DNA of 64,000 nt from Paraburkholderia solisilvae. Its GTDB lineage: Bacteria; Pseudomonadota; Gammaproteobacteria; Burkholderiales; Burkholderiaceae. The stretch is from positions 1 through 64,000 of the forward strand of contig NZ_CADIKF010000001.1 in assembly GCF_902859875.1 (NCBI RefSeq). The letters run 5' to 3'. Below, piece by piece: positions 17,050 through 26,163 of the stretch. Each line of letters starts with the position of its first letter. Position 1 is the first letter of the stretch. The notes beneath the pieces are model-generated. The model did no database searches. It worked only from the letters and a program-made list of their open reading frames with translations, and was not told where the DNA came from. Position numbers and translations under genes: made by a program.

Positions 17050-17940
17050 TCAAAGGTTGCCCGCAAATTCGCTGATTTCGGTGGCCAGCGCGGCGATCGC
17101 GCTGGTTAGCGGATTCGTTGCGCTGGTCCGGTACAGCGCAACGAATTCCACCGGACCGATACGCGGTTCCGTGTTGAGCACCGTCAGTCTGCCCGCGGCG
17201 ATTTCGGCCGTGTACGAATGGCGCGGCAGGAGGCTGACGCCGAGTCCGGCAAGCGTCAGGTCACCCAGCACGCGCACCGTATTGCACGAGATGACAGGCT
17301 TGAACTCGGCGCCGCCCGCGCGGAACCAGCGTTCGATTACCGGGTAGTGATGCGATTGCGACGACAGACCCAATACCGGCCATCGCGCGAGTTCGCGTGG
17401 CGTCATGCGTTCGGTCGGCAGGTTCAGCGTGCTCGCCGCGATCCAGACGAATTCGTCGTGACCGAGCGGGACGGAGGATGTACTGGGCTCGTCAGCCGGG
17501 CCCGTTACGATCGCGAGGTCGATCTCGCCGTCGCGCAGTTTGTCGATCAACGCGGCGGTCAGCGCGATGTCGAGCACGACCGTCACGCCGGGATAGCGGT
17601 CGCGCACGGCGGACATCAGCCGTGGCAGCCACGTGAGTGCGACGAGCCCGACTACGCCCATTCTCACCGTGCCGGTCAGAACCTGGGTGTTGCCGATCTG
17701 ATGACGCACGCGCGCCGCGAGCGCGACGATTTCCTGCGCGGGCTTCAGGAGTTCCTGGCCTTTGGGCGTGAGCCGTGCCCGATGCGACGACCGGTCGAAC
17801 AGCTCGACGCCGAGCGATCGTTCCAGCGCGCCGATACGTGCGGAGACGGTCGATTGCGTTGCGCACAGCGCATCGGCCGCACCCGCGAAACTGCCGGTTT
17901 CGACGATGCGCAGCAGTGTTTCAAGCTGACGGATATCCAT
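17050..17940 (-). CDS. LysR-family transcriptional regulator
   Basis: 296 residues. The N-terminal helix-turn-helix spans about residues 1-60 (IRQLETLLRIVETGSFAGAA, then STVSARI), and a type 2 periplasmic-binding-like effector domain runs from about 88 to 290. It is divergent from the 2-oxoglutarate dioxygenase gene, and the 148-base gap contains a TCGAA-N11-TTCGA dyad, the classic LysR site form. The effector is probably the dioxygenase substrate or product. Autorepression is likely by family habit. Confidence 0.9.
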   Translation of the reverse strand: MDIRQLETLLRIVETGSFAGAADALCATQSTVSARIGALERSLGVELFDRSSHRARLTPKGQELLKPAQEIVALAARVRHQIGNTQVLTGTVRMGVVGLVALTWLPRLMSAVRDRYPGVTVVLDIALTAALIDKLRDGEIDLAIVTGPADEPSTSSVPLGHDEFVWIAASTLNLPTERMTPRELARWPVLGLSSQSHHYPVIERWFRAGGAEFKPVISCNTVRVLGDLTLAGLGVSLLPRHSYTAEIAAGRLTVLNTEPRIGPVEFVALYRTSATNPLTSAIAALATEISEFAGNL

Positions 17941-18006
17941 GGCTGCAAGTGGGGGTGTCCGGGTTGGGAAATCAAACCGTTCATCGGGTTTTTCGATGCG
18001 GGTTGA

Positions 18007-18027
18007 TCGAAATATATCGCTATTCGA
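18007..18027. promoter_or_regulatory. LysR-type operator (T-N11-A dyad)
   Basis: TCGAA at 18007-18011 and TTCGA at 18023-18027 are exact inverted copies separated by 11 bases. This is the T-N11-A arrangement that LysR-type regulators recognise. It lies between the divergent LysR gene (start 17940) and dioxygenase gene (start 18089). Confidence 0.6.
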
Positions 18028-18088
18028 CGGCGTGCAAAAACCCTAGAGTGCCTGTGCGGGACATATAACTTCATTCAGGAGCGGGGCA

Positions 18089-19114
18089 ATGAATCACAGC
18101 GTGAACCACGGCGCGTTGATACTCGAGGAAGGGGCCGTGCCGGCGAGTCCGGACATTCGAACCCGGCCGTTCGACGGTCCGATCGCATGGACTGGCGAAA
18201 GTCTGCGTCCGGACGACGGCATGATCCGCATCAGCGCCGAATGCCAGCGTGAAATCGACCAGCTGGTCGACACGTTGCGCGCCAATCCGTTGCCGACTGC
18301 GCTGCTGGATGTCGCGGAATTCGAACTTCCCGCGTGCCGGAAAATGATGCTTGAAGCGAAGACGCTGCTCGAAGCGGGTCCGGGTTTCGTGATCATCGAC
18401 AAGCTGCCGGTGCACGAGTATGGCTTGTCGATGTCGCAGGCCGTGTACTGGATTCTGTCGCAACTCGTCGCAAGACCGGTCGCGCAGAGTTGGGACGGCA
18501 AAATGATTTACGACGTGCGCGATCTCGGCAAGCCGCCCGGCAACGGCGTGCGCCCCGACATCACGAATGCCGAACAGAACTTTCATACGGATAACAGCTA
18601 TAACCTGTATCCGCCGGACTACGTGGCATTGTTGTGCCTGCAACCGGCAATGGAAGGCGGCGTGAGCAGCATCGTCAGCTTCTATACGGTGTACAACGAA
18701 ATGCTCAAGCGCAGTGCGCATCTGTTGCCGCGCCTGTACCGTCCGTACCTGTTCGACCGGCAGCGCGAGCATGCGCCCGACGACGCGACGGTGATCAGCC
18801 ATCCGCTGTTCCAGAACGAGCACCAGCACCTGGTGTGCCGGCTGTCGCATCGCCATGTGATCAACGGCTATGCGATGGCGGGTGTCGAGATGGATCGCGA
18901 AACGTCCGACGCGCTCGAGGTGCTCGAGCAGACGATGCGCGAGCCGCAATTGTGCCGCGAGTTTTTCTTCGAGCCGGGGCAGATTCAGATTGTCGACAAC
19001 AAGCGCTGCGGGCATCGCCGCACCGGCTTCGTCGATTTCCCGGAACCTGAGCGCAAGCGGCATCTGGTGCGTTTGTGGCTGCGCAATGAGGGCCGCCGCT
19101 TCTATAACGGTTGA
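18089..19114 (+). CDS. TauD/TfdA-like Fe(II)/2-oxoglutarate-dependent dioxygenase
   Basis: 341 residues of the double-stranded beta-helix superfamily that hydroxylates substrates with Fe(II), O2 and 2-oxoglutarate. Metal ligands can be placed at His166 and Asp168 (FHTDNSYNLYP) and His309 (CGHRRTGF). Arg328 or its neighbour in RHLVRLWLR would hold the 2-oxoglutarate carboxylate. AGGAG lies about eight bases before the ATG. It is a single gene facing a LysR regulator, ended by a strong bidirectional terminator. No sulfonate or transport gene is near, so a taurine role is not supported; the substrate is unknown. Confidence 0.85.
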   Translation: MNHSVNHGALILEEGAVPASPDIRTRPFDGPIAWTGESLRPDDGMIRISAECQREIDQLVDTLRANPLPTALLDVAEFELPACRKMMLEAKTLLEAGPGFVIIDKLPVHEYGLSMSQAVYWILSQLVARPVAQSWDGKMIYDVRDLGKPPGNGVRPDITNAEQNFHTDNSYNLYPPDYVALLCLQPAMEGGVSSIVSFYTVYNEMLKRSAHLLPRLYRPYLFDRQREHAPDDATVISHPLFQNEHQHLVCRLSHRHVINGYAMAGVEMDRETSDALEVLEQTMREPQLCREFFFEPGQIQIVDNKRCGHRRTGFVDFPEPERKRHLVRLWLRNEGRRFYNG

Positions 19115-19133
19115 TCGCGTTACGCATGAAATG

Positions 19134-19162
19134 AAAAAGGGGAATCTCGATTCCCCTTTTTT
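19134..19162. terminator. Strong bidirectional intrinsic terminator
   Basis: AAAAAGGGGAAT (19134-19145) and ATTCCCCTTTTT (19150-19161) form a perfect 12-base stem with a CTCG loop, T-rich in both directions. It separates the dioxygenase gene from the convergent chemoreceptor gene. Confidence 0.9.
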
Positions 19163-19215
19163 GCGGTGTGAGAACGGCTGCGCGGCAAGCTGCTGCGCAG
19201 CCGTTCTTGCGGCCA

Positions 19216-20778
19216 TTACGCGGGCATCAATTGCCCGTCGCCCACGCGGAAGACGTTCACGGTTTCCCGCAGCGTGCGCGCCTGTTCTTCCATCGACTGC
19301 GCGGCCGCGGCTGCCTGTTCCACCATCGCCGCGTTCTGCTGGGTCGTTTCGTCCATCTGCGCGATGGCGATATTGACCTGTTCGATGCCCTGGGTCTGTT
19401 CCGACGACGCAGCCGAAATCTCGCCGATGATATCGGTGACCTGCTTGACCGCCCGCATGATCGAATCGATGGTCTCGCCCGCGCGCTCCGCGAGCCCGCG
19501 GCCCGATTCGATCTCCTGCACGGACGCTTCGATCAGCGCCTTGATTTCCTTGGCCGCATCCGCGCTGCGTTGCGCGAGGCTGCGCACTTCGCCCGCGACC
19601 ACCGCGAAGCCGCGGCCGTCTTCACCGGCGCGCGCGGCTTCAACCGCCGCGTTGAGCGCGAGGATGTTGGTCTGGAACGCAATGCCTTCGATCACCGAGA
19701 TGATTTCGACGATGCGGCTGGAACTCGACGCGATGCTTTGCATGCGGTCCACCACCTGATGCACGACGTTGCCGCCTTCGCCGGCAATATTCGACGCATT
19801 CGCAGCCAGCTGATTCGCCTGCCGCGCGTTGTCGGCGTTCTGTTTGACCGTCGCGGTCAGCTGTTCCATGCTGGCGGCCGTCTCGCTCAATGAACCTGCC
19901 TGCTCTTCGGTTCGCGACGACAGGTCTTGATTGCCGGCCGAAATCTGCTGTGCGGCGACCGTAATCGTTTCCGCGCCGCTGCGGATGCGCGCAATCGTAT
20001 CGATCAGGCGCTGCTGCATGTTATGCATCGCGAACAGCATGCTTTGCCGGTCGTTCGCGCGCAGGTTGAGCGAGCTGGTCAGGTCGCCGCTCGCAATCGT
20101 TTCAGCGATTTCCACCGCATACGACGGCTCGCCGCCGAGGCTCCTCTCGACGTTGCGGATGATCATCACCATCGCGACGCTGATCAGTCCGCCCACCACC
20201 AGCACGACGATCAGATAGTTACGCAGATTGTCGTAGAAAGCGCTGTCGATATCGTTTACATAGACGCCGGAGGTCAGATACCAGTCCCATGGCGCGAATC
20301 GCTTCACAAAGGCGATTTTGGTCGCGATCTTGTCATTGAGCCGGCCGTCGTATTGCACGAAACCCTGACCGTTTTCCTTCGCGATCTTGATCATGTCGAG
20401 CCAGAACAGCTTGCCGTTCGGATCCTTGTAGCCGGTCACATCGCGGTTGCGCATGTCGGCGAGCACGGGATGCATGATCACGGTCGGATGGGAGTCGCAA
20501 ATGATGATGTAGCCGTTGTTCGGATAACGCATCGCGCCGATCCGCGCCATCGCGTCAGCGCGCGCCTGATCGGGCGGCATCTTCTGTTCGTCGGCGAGTT
20601 TCGCGTACTGCTCGGCCACGCCGTACGCGGCTTCCACGACGTTTTGCACCGCGCCTTGCCGCTCTGCCAGCATTGTGTTGCGTGATTCGCGTGCAGCCCA
20701 ACCGCCCAGGATGAGGAGACCCAACCAGGTTACGACGAGCGCCATCCATAATTTGGTATTTACGCTGAGACGGCTCAA
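19216..20778 (-). CDS. Methyl-accepting chemotaxis protein with single Cache sensor
   Basis: 520 residues. Membrane helix 1 lies near residues 10-28. A periplasmic sCache_2-type domain spans about 35-185 ([42 protein letters not shown]). Membrane helix 2 is near 188-210, then a HAMP linker, then a long methyl-accepting coiled coil. The highly conserved hairpin tip reads [20 protein letters not shown]. Cache_2 receptors often sense small organic acids. There is no CheR/CheB pentapeptide at the C-terminus (ends GDGQLMPA), so adaptation would need help from other receptors. The gene is monocistronic. Confidence 0.93.
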   Translation of the reverse strand: MSRLSVNTKLWMALVVTWLGLLILGGWAARESRNTMLAERQGAVQNVVEAAYGVAEQYAKLADEQKMPPDQARADAMARIGAMRYPNNGYIIICDSHPTVIMHPVLADMRNRDVTGYKDPNGKLFWLDMIKIAKENGQGFVQYDGRLNDKIATKIAFVKRFAPWDWYLTSGVYVNDIDSAFYDNLRNYLIVVLVVGGLISVAMVMIIRNVERSLGGEPSYAVEIAETIASGDLTSSLNLRANDRQSMLFAMHNMQQRLIDTIARIRSGAETITVAAQQISAGNQDLSSRTEEQAGSLSETAASMEQLTATVKQNADNARQANQLAANASNIAGEGGNVVHQVVDRMQSIASSSSRIVEIISVIEGIAFQTNILALNAAVEAARAGEDGRGFAVVAGEVRSLAQRSADAAKEIKALIEASVQEIESGRGLAERAGETIDSIMRAVKQVTDIIGEISAASSEQTQGIEQVNIAIAQMDETTQQNAAMVEQAAAAAQSMEEQARTLRETVNVFRVGDGQLMPA

Positions 20779-21441
20779 TTTCTACTCCTTGGAGAGGCAC
20801 GCTTGGATTGCGTGAGATGAAAAATGCGAGATCGTTCAATGCAGCTAACGGAGTAATTGCCGGGATGATGAATAAGGGTTAACGCTGATTCGGCGTTTTT
20901 AGTCTTCCGGACGGCGCTTGGGCCGTCGATCGTCGCTTGCTGGCCGGGAGCGAACTCGTCGCATAGTTCGGTGTTGCGCGTATGACAGTAAGCCGTGTGC
21001 TGTGGGAGCACGCCCATTTCCGGCTGGGTCGTGCGAGTGACCGGCATCGGAACCCTTGTTGCCGAGGCGAAATCGCAGTCGAACGCTCGGTCCGGTGCGC
21101 GCGCGGACATGGGATTGTCTCGTACGCCGGGATACTGAAATGCGGGCGGGATGTTCAACCGATGCGCAGTCCAACGCGTCTACGCAATGCATTTCCACCC
21201 GGTGCGCCTTGCGCGGTGCACCCCTCCCGTGTCAAGCGTCCGCTGGGCCAGACTCGCCCGGCTTTGTCCAATTTGCACGAGGTTTTTAGTCTCCGTCTAT
21301 GTAACCCATAATAAACAGTTTGAAAAGTTACTGTGCATGGCTATGATGCGTTCCATCAGGTCCACTCGGAGCAGGCACCCGATCACGTTTCTGATCGGGT
21401 CGGACTGAGGTGGTCAATTGGACGTTTCATAGGAGAGCGAC
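20779..21441. other. Intergenic region, no recognisable gene
   Basis: About 660 bases between the chemoreceptor start and the reductase start. Short open frames exist on both strands but show no family resemblance and no ribosome-binding sites that persuade. A perfect inverted repeat CCCGATCA/TGATCGGG at 21378-21399, with a six-base loop, lies 43 bases before the reductase start codon and may be an operator or leader hairpin. AT-richer sequence around 21295-21330 is a candidate promoter zone. Confidence 0.5.
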
Positions 21442-22419
21442 GTGAAGGCGATCGTGCTGGATGGTTTTGGCGGTTTGGAAGCGTTGGTATACAAAGACAT
21501 CCCCAAGCCGGAGCCTGAGGAAGGAACGGTTGTGATCAGGATCAAGGCATTCGGCATCAATCATGCCGAGATGCATATGCGTCGCGGCGAGTGGGCGGAA
21601 GCGGCGCCGGTGAGCGGCATCGAATGTGTGGGTATCGTCGATTCGTGCCCGGGCGGCGAGTTTGCCGTCGGCGCCAAGGTCGCGGCGATGATGGGCGGAC
21701 TCGGCCGGACGATCAACGGCAGCTATGCGGAGTACACGCGGGCGAAAGTGAGCAATGTCGCCGCGATCGAGTCGAATTTGCCTTGGGCCGAGCTTGCTGT
21801 GATTCCGCAATCGTACGCAACCGCGTGGACGGCGCTGTTTCGCAACCTGAAGATTCAACGTGGACAGACCATTCTGATTCGCGGCGCGTCATCGGCGCTC
21901 GGCGTGGCCGCGGTCAACCTCGCGGTGAACGCCGGTATCAAGGTCATTGCGACTGCGAACCGGGAATCGAGTTTCGACAAGCTGAAGGCGGCCGGCGTGA
22001 GTCGCTGCGAAATCGAGCGGCCGGATCTGTCTAAAGATATTGCCGAGCGCAAGCAACTCGATGCGGTGCTCGACCTCGTTGGCAACAGCACGATGCTGGA
22101 CTCGCTGAACATGGTGCGCCGCGACGGTAAAGTTTGTCTCGCGGGTTGGCTCGGCGGTCTTGCGCCGATTGCGGATTTCAATCCGCTGCTGCAAATGCCA
22201 AGCGGTGTGGACCTCACGTTCTTTGGGAGCTTTGTGTTCGGCACGCCGGGTTTCCCGCTGTCGGATGTGCCGTTGCAAGCGATTGCCGCAGACGTGGAGG
22301 CGGGGAAATATTCAACCAGGCCCTGGCGCGTGTTCCGCTTCGACGAGGTGCCGGAGACGCACCGCATCATGGAGGCCGGTGAAGCGAAAGGCAAGATGGT
22401 GGTGGTGCATGACGAGTGA
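21442..22419 (+). CDS. Zinc-independent medium-chain dehydrogenase/quinone oxidoreductase family
   Basis: 325 residues of the MDR superfamily. The N-terminal GroES-like domain begins MKAIVLDGFGGLEALVYKD. The NADPH-binding fold has ILIRGASSALGVAAVNLA near residues 145-162, and KVIATANRESSFDKLKAAG follows. The structural and catalytic zinc cysteines of alcohol dehydrogenases are absent, so this is a quinone-oxidoreductase or enoyl-reductase-type enzyme using NAD(P)H. The start is a GTG with AGGAGAGCGAC before it. No operon partner is visible and the substrate is unknown. Confidence 0.85.
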   Translation: MKAIVLDGFGGLEALVYKDIPKPEPEEGTVVIRIKAFGINHAEMHMRRGEWAEAAPVSGIECVGIVDSCPGGEFAVGAKVAAMMGGLGRTINGSYAEYTRAKVSNVAAIESNLPWAELAVIPQSYATAWTALFRNLKIQRGQTILIRGASSALGVAAVNLAVNAGIKVIATANRESSFDKLKAAGVSRCEIERPDLSKDIAERKQLDAVLDLVGNSTMLDSLNMVRRDGKVCLAGWLGGLAPIADFNPLLQMPSGVDLTFFGSFVFGTPGFPLSDVPLQAIAADVEAGKYSTRPWRVFRFDEVPETHRIMEAGEAKGKMVVVHDE

Positions 22420-22542
22420 GCGGCGGGTTTGCTCGTGCGCGGCGGCTTGTCGCTTGATAACCCGCGGATGATCGCGTTTAAACGCCCCGGCGACGGTGTG
22501 CAAGGCTGTCGCTCGGGCTTTGGGATATGTGCCGTTTTGCGC

Positions 22543-24564
22543 TTATCTCGCGAGTATCGCGTCGAGTTCTCCGGGGTGCCGCTGCAGATAATGGCTGTAA
22601 AGCAACGTGCTGCCCGCGATGCTCAGATGGTGATAATCGTCGTATCGGTACGCGGGCAATCCGTCGAAATCCAGTTTGCACACGGTCCCGTCGCAAGGCA
22701 CGTCATAGGTGTGCATGATGTCGACCGACGACGGGAATCGTTCCTTCAGCCGCTTCAGCATCTGGGCGATCGGTGCATGCTGATCGCGCGCAATGCCTTC
22801 ATCGAACTGGCACGCCTCACGATGAACCGGGAAGTACAGGTCGTTGTTGAACGAGCAGTTGACGAGTTTTAGCGGAATCATCGGCACATCGTTCATCAGC
22901 ACGACGTGCTTGCCGGCTTGCGTCAGTTTGTCGATTGTCGCCGCCAGTTCGGCTTCGAGCTGGCCGGTGCGGAATCCGTGATCGTTCGGGCCTGCGTCCG
23001 GCGCAGCGCCGAGGTTCATATAGTTCTGCCACGCGGCGGCCATGAAAACGGTATGGATATCAGGATGTGTGGCCCCATACGCCATCACCGCTTTGTCGTG
23101 CGCGACGCATTCGAGGTGATCTTTCAGATACGGCAAATAGCCGGGCTTCGGCGGTTCGTGTTCGATCGGCGGACATAGCGTCAGTGCCATGTCATGAATG
23201 GCAAGCTGATGGTTTTTGCCCATCCGGTCGAAAAAATAGATCAGATGGTACGCGTGCGAATCGCCCCAAAGAATCGCTTTATTCTGCGCGTGCGCATCAC
23301 CGAGCGTACAGGTGTCGGCGGACGTGACCTCGACTTTGGACCAGCATTTTTTGCCGCGCGGCATGTCGAATAGCGCGTCGCCGGACCAGTGAACGTCCGC
23401 GCGAATTTTCGCCGGGTACGCAAAAAGAAAGCCTTGCGTGAGTTTGCCCGTTCCGGCCATCGCGCCGGTGACGAGTAGCGGAATCGCAAGGAAGCGTACC
23501 AATGCCTTGCGCGGGGCGAGCCTTGTGTGGCGAACGCGTTGTTCGACGAACGTATAAGTCAGCGCGGATAGCACGAACGTCAGGCCGAATACCGCCGCGT
23601 ATCCATAGGCGCTCGCGACATCGAGCTGACGAAGCGCAAAAAGGAGCGGCCAGTGCCACAAGTACATCGGATACGAGATCTTGCCGATATACACGGCAAC
23701 CGGGTTGCCAAGGACGACGCTCGCCGCGCCTGCGCGGCGGCCGCCATAGATCGCGAGCAACGCGCCGCAGCAGGGCAGGAATGCGCCGACGCCGGGGAAC
23801 TGCGCCATCCTGCTTGCGCCAAGCGTGCCGGCCACAATCATCGCCATGCCGGCGATCAGGAGCACCGCGGCCCACCACGACGCACGCGCATCGCGTTTGT
23901 GTTCGTGCAATGCGAGCAGGCTGCCGACCAGGAATTCGAACGCGCGGTACTGCGCGAAGTAGTATGCGCCGTTGGATCCGTGCTGCGCCGCGACCACCGC
24001 TGCAATGCATGAGGCAACCGACAGCAGCGCGAACACAGGCGCGATCCATTTGCGTTTGCTCCGATAGAGCCAGAACAGGAGCAGCGGCAGCACGACGTAG
24101 AACTGCTCTTCAACCGACAGCGACCACGTATGCAGCAACGGTTGGTCGGCGGCTTTCGCATCGAAATACCCCGTCTGCTTCGACAGGAAGATATTCGACG
24201 TCATCGTTGCGACCGCAAGGATGTTTTTCGAAAGATGGAATGTGTCGTCTGGAAACAGGAAGAGCAGGCTGAACACGAAGGTCGCGAACAGCATCACGTA
24301 GAGCGCGGGCGCGAGCCGTTTTGCGCGGCGCGCATAAAATGCCCTGAACGAAAACGCATCGCGATCGAGGTCGCCCAGCAGGGAAGTCGTGACCACGAAT
24401 CCGGAGATGGTGAAAAAGACGTCGACGCCAATAAAGCCGCCGGTGAATGCGTTGAATCCGGCGTGACACAGCATCACCGCGATCACGGACAGCGCCCGCA
24501 AGCCGTCAATATCTGGACGATAGGTCTGCGAAACGTGCTGGGTTCGCGCGTAAGTGGACGGCAT
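22543..24564 (-). CDS. OafA/YrhL-type membrane acyltransferase with C-terminal SGNH domain
   Basis: 673 residues. The N-terminal half (about 1-380) is an acyltransferase-3 domain with roughly ten membrane helices and the motifs RPDIDGLRALSVIAVM, GGFIGVDVFFTISGF, RRAKRLAPAL and HTWSLSVEEQFYV. The C-terminal part (about 430-670) is a periplasmic SGNH hydrolase-like domain with ILWGDSHAYHL (nucleophile serine block) and a DDYHHLS block supplying Asp and His. Such two-part proteins O-acetylate lipopolysaccharide O-antigen or other surface glycans. No glycan synthesis genes are beside it. The gap beyond its start shows no gene until the beta-lactamase remnant. Confidence 0.92.
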   Translation of the reverse strand: MPSTYARTQHVSQTYRPDIDGLRALSVIAVMLCHAGFNAFTGGFIGVDVFFTISGFVVTTSLLGDLDRDAFSFRAFYARRAKRLAPALYVMLFATFVFSLLFLFPDDTFHLSKNILAVATMTSNIFLSKQTGYFDAKAADQPLLHTWSLSVEEQFYVVLPLLLFWLYRSKRKWIAPVFALLSVASCIAAVVAAQHGSNGAYYFAQYRAFEFLVGSLLALHEHKRDARASWWAAVLLIAGMAMIVAGTLGASRMAQFPGVGAFLPCCGALLAIYGGRRAGAASVVLGNPVAVYIGKISYPMYLWHWPLLFALRQLDVASAYGYAAVFGLTFVLSALTYTFVEQRVRHTRLAPRKALVRFLAIPLLVTGAMAGTGKLTQGFLFAYPAKIRADVHWSGDALFDMPRGKKCWSKVEVTSADTCTLGDAHAQNKAILWGDSHAYHLIYFFDRMGKNHQLAIHDMALTLCPPIEHEPPKPGYLPYLKDHLECVAHDKAVMAYGATHPDIHTVFMAAAWQNYMNLGAAPDAGPNDHGFRTGQLEAELAATIDKLTQAGKHVVLMNDVPMIPLKLVNCSFNNDLYFPVHREACQFDEGIARDQHAPIAQMLKRLKERFPSSVDIMHTYDVPCDGTVCKLDFDGLPAYRYDDYHHLSIAGSTLLYSHYLQRHPGELDAILAR

Positions 24565-24804
24565 GAAGAATAACCCCGAAAAACAGGCCTATTGACAACT
24601 TATTGACCAACCCGGTGACCTGCAGGCAATCGCTCGCGTCAGTGGGGCTGCGCGTATCCGATTGCGTTGATGGGAATCCTGGCCGGTTCTTTAGTGGAAG
24701 CCGGTAGTGGCCAATCTCGCCAGCTATCTCAAAAAGGCGATAAGGATAGCAGTTAATCCGGTTATGTCCAGTCGCTGCGTATGCCGCGCATTTCGTTTAT
24801 CTAT

Positions 24805-25435
24805 TCAATGTGCATAAGATGGGCGGCATCTTCATGATCCGCGCTTGCCGTACCGTGACGGGTACGCGGATTGGGGCGGCGCGGCGTGGCGGCAGCCTGC
24901 CGACCCGGCCGGGTGGATCAAATATTCGGTGGTCTGGTACTCGCAACAGGTCACGCAGTCGCTCGGCAAAGAGCGCTTTGCCAGCTACACGCGAAAATTT
25001 CAGTTCGGCAATGCCGATGTTTCAGGCGATGCCGCACACGATGGGCTGACGCATGCGTGGATCGATTCGTCGTTGCAGATTTCACCGTTGGAACAGGTGT
25101 CGTTTCTCGAGAAGGTCGTGAATCGCCAGTTGCCGGTGAGCCGGCATGCGTTCGATATGACCGACCAGATCACCGCGATCACACGCGGCCCACAAGGGTG
25201 GAGCGTGCACGGTAAGACCGGCTCAGGTTTCCCGCGGAACGCCGACGGTTCCGACGATACGGCGCATGGCTGGGGCTGGTTCGTCGGCTGGGCATCGAAA
25301 GGGCCGCGCACGCTGGTGTTCGCGCGGCTCATTCAGGATGACGGCGTTCAATCCGGCGCCGGGCCGGCAGGCGTGCGTGCGCGCGATGCGTTGATGAGCG
25401 GGTGGCCTGCGCTGGCCGACCCGCTGCTGCAATGA
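24805..25435 (+). pseudogene. 5'-truncated class D (OXA-type) beta-lactamase
   Basis: The frame from 24845 reads PYRDGYADWGGAAWR, then WIKYSVVWYSQQVTQSLG, and ends ALMSGWPALADPLLQ. It holds three class D landmarks: the S-x-V motif (SVV), an FGN version of the YGN motif (FQFGNADVSGDAAHDG) and the KTGSG box with HGWGWFVGWA. The signal peptide and the essential STFK serine motif are missing. Upstream, a neighbouring frame still reads MGGIF and then slips into HDPRLPYRDG if one base is restored near 24830. So both a 5' deletion and a frameshift are indicated. The protein cannot be an active beta-lactamase as it stands. Confidence 0.8.
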
Positions 25436-25476
25436 CAAGGCGCCGTGCATCGACGGTCGGCGCCGCGCGCCGCGCA

Positions 25477-25851
25477 TCACGCGAGCGCGACCACCTGCAA
25501 TTCCAGCAAACAGCCGAAATGCAATTGCGGCGATACCGCGATCGTGCGTGCCGGTTTGTGATTGCCGAGCACGGCCGCATACGCCGCGTTGACGGTCGGC
25601 CAGTTGTCGATATCGGTCACATACACGGTCACGCTCACGATGCGCTCGAGCGACGATCCGGCCGCGCGCAGCACTGCGTCCACGTTGGCGAATGCCTGGC
25701 GAACCTGCGCGTCGATGCCCGCGGGCACCACACCGTGCGCATCGCGCGGCAATTGTCCCGCGACGAAGACGAAACCGTTCGCGCTGACCGCGGGGCTATA
25801 GTGGCCCGCGGGTTCGGGCAGGTCCGGGACTTTGATGAATTTCATATCCAT
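25477..25851 (-). CDS. RidA-family (YjgF/YER057c/UK114) reactive-imine deaminase-like protein
   Basis: 124 residues, the usual RidA size. Visible features are SPAVSANGFVFVAGQLPRD near the start, the QAFANVDAVLRAAGSSLERI helix, VTVYVTDIDNWPTVN, and the ARTIAV segment that carries the family catalytic arginine. It lacks the usual C-terminal IEIEAIA exactly but has LELQVVALA in that place. RidA proteins hydrolyse toxic 2-aminoacrylate-type imines as trimers. The frame is open to an ATG at 25917; the ATG at 25851 gives the normal length, although no strong ribosome-binding site is seen at either. Confidence 0.85.
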   Translation of the reverse strand: MDMKFIKVPDLPEPAGHYSPAVSANGFVFVAGQLPRDAHGVVPAGIDAQVRQAFANVDAVLRAAGSSLERIVSVTVYVTDIDNWPTVNAAYAAVLGNHKPARTIAVSPQLHFGCLLELQVVALA

Positions 25852-26163
25852 GGGTGATCGAGGTTGCAATGGTGGTCGTAAGTCGGATACTGCCATGAGC
25901 GCCGTCGTCGTGGTCATCGCCGTTGCGGGCAGGCGGGTGACGTAGCGCCGTCAGATTGTAGGCGCGTTGCGAGAACCTTTCTCTGTGCGCAGGGCCATCG
26001 CCGAAAAAGCGGAACGTCCGGCGAATTGCTCAAGCGCTCCCGCGGCGGTGCTATTCTTGCGGAATCGCCCCCCTCGGGGCTGAATTGCAGCCTGCCGCCA
26101 TCAGGCGAGCGGTCGCTGCCGTCCGGAACCGGTGCGCTCGTGCCGGCTCGCAAGGAGATGCTC

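Noticed and set aside
18071..19216. 381-codon leftward frame opposite the 2-oxoglutarate dioxygenase
   Set aside because: Shadow of a well-supported gene; no motif, no ribosome-binding site.
20775..21158. 127-codon leftward frame in the gap after the chemoreceptor
   Set aside because: No recognisable family, no persuasive ribosome-binding site, and composition unlike neighbouring genes.
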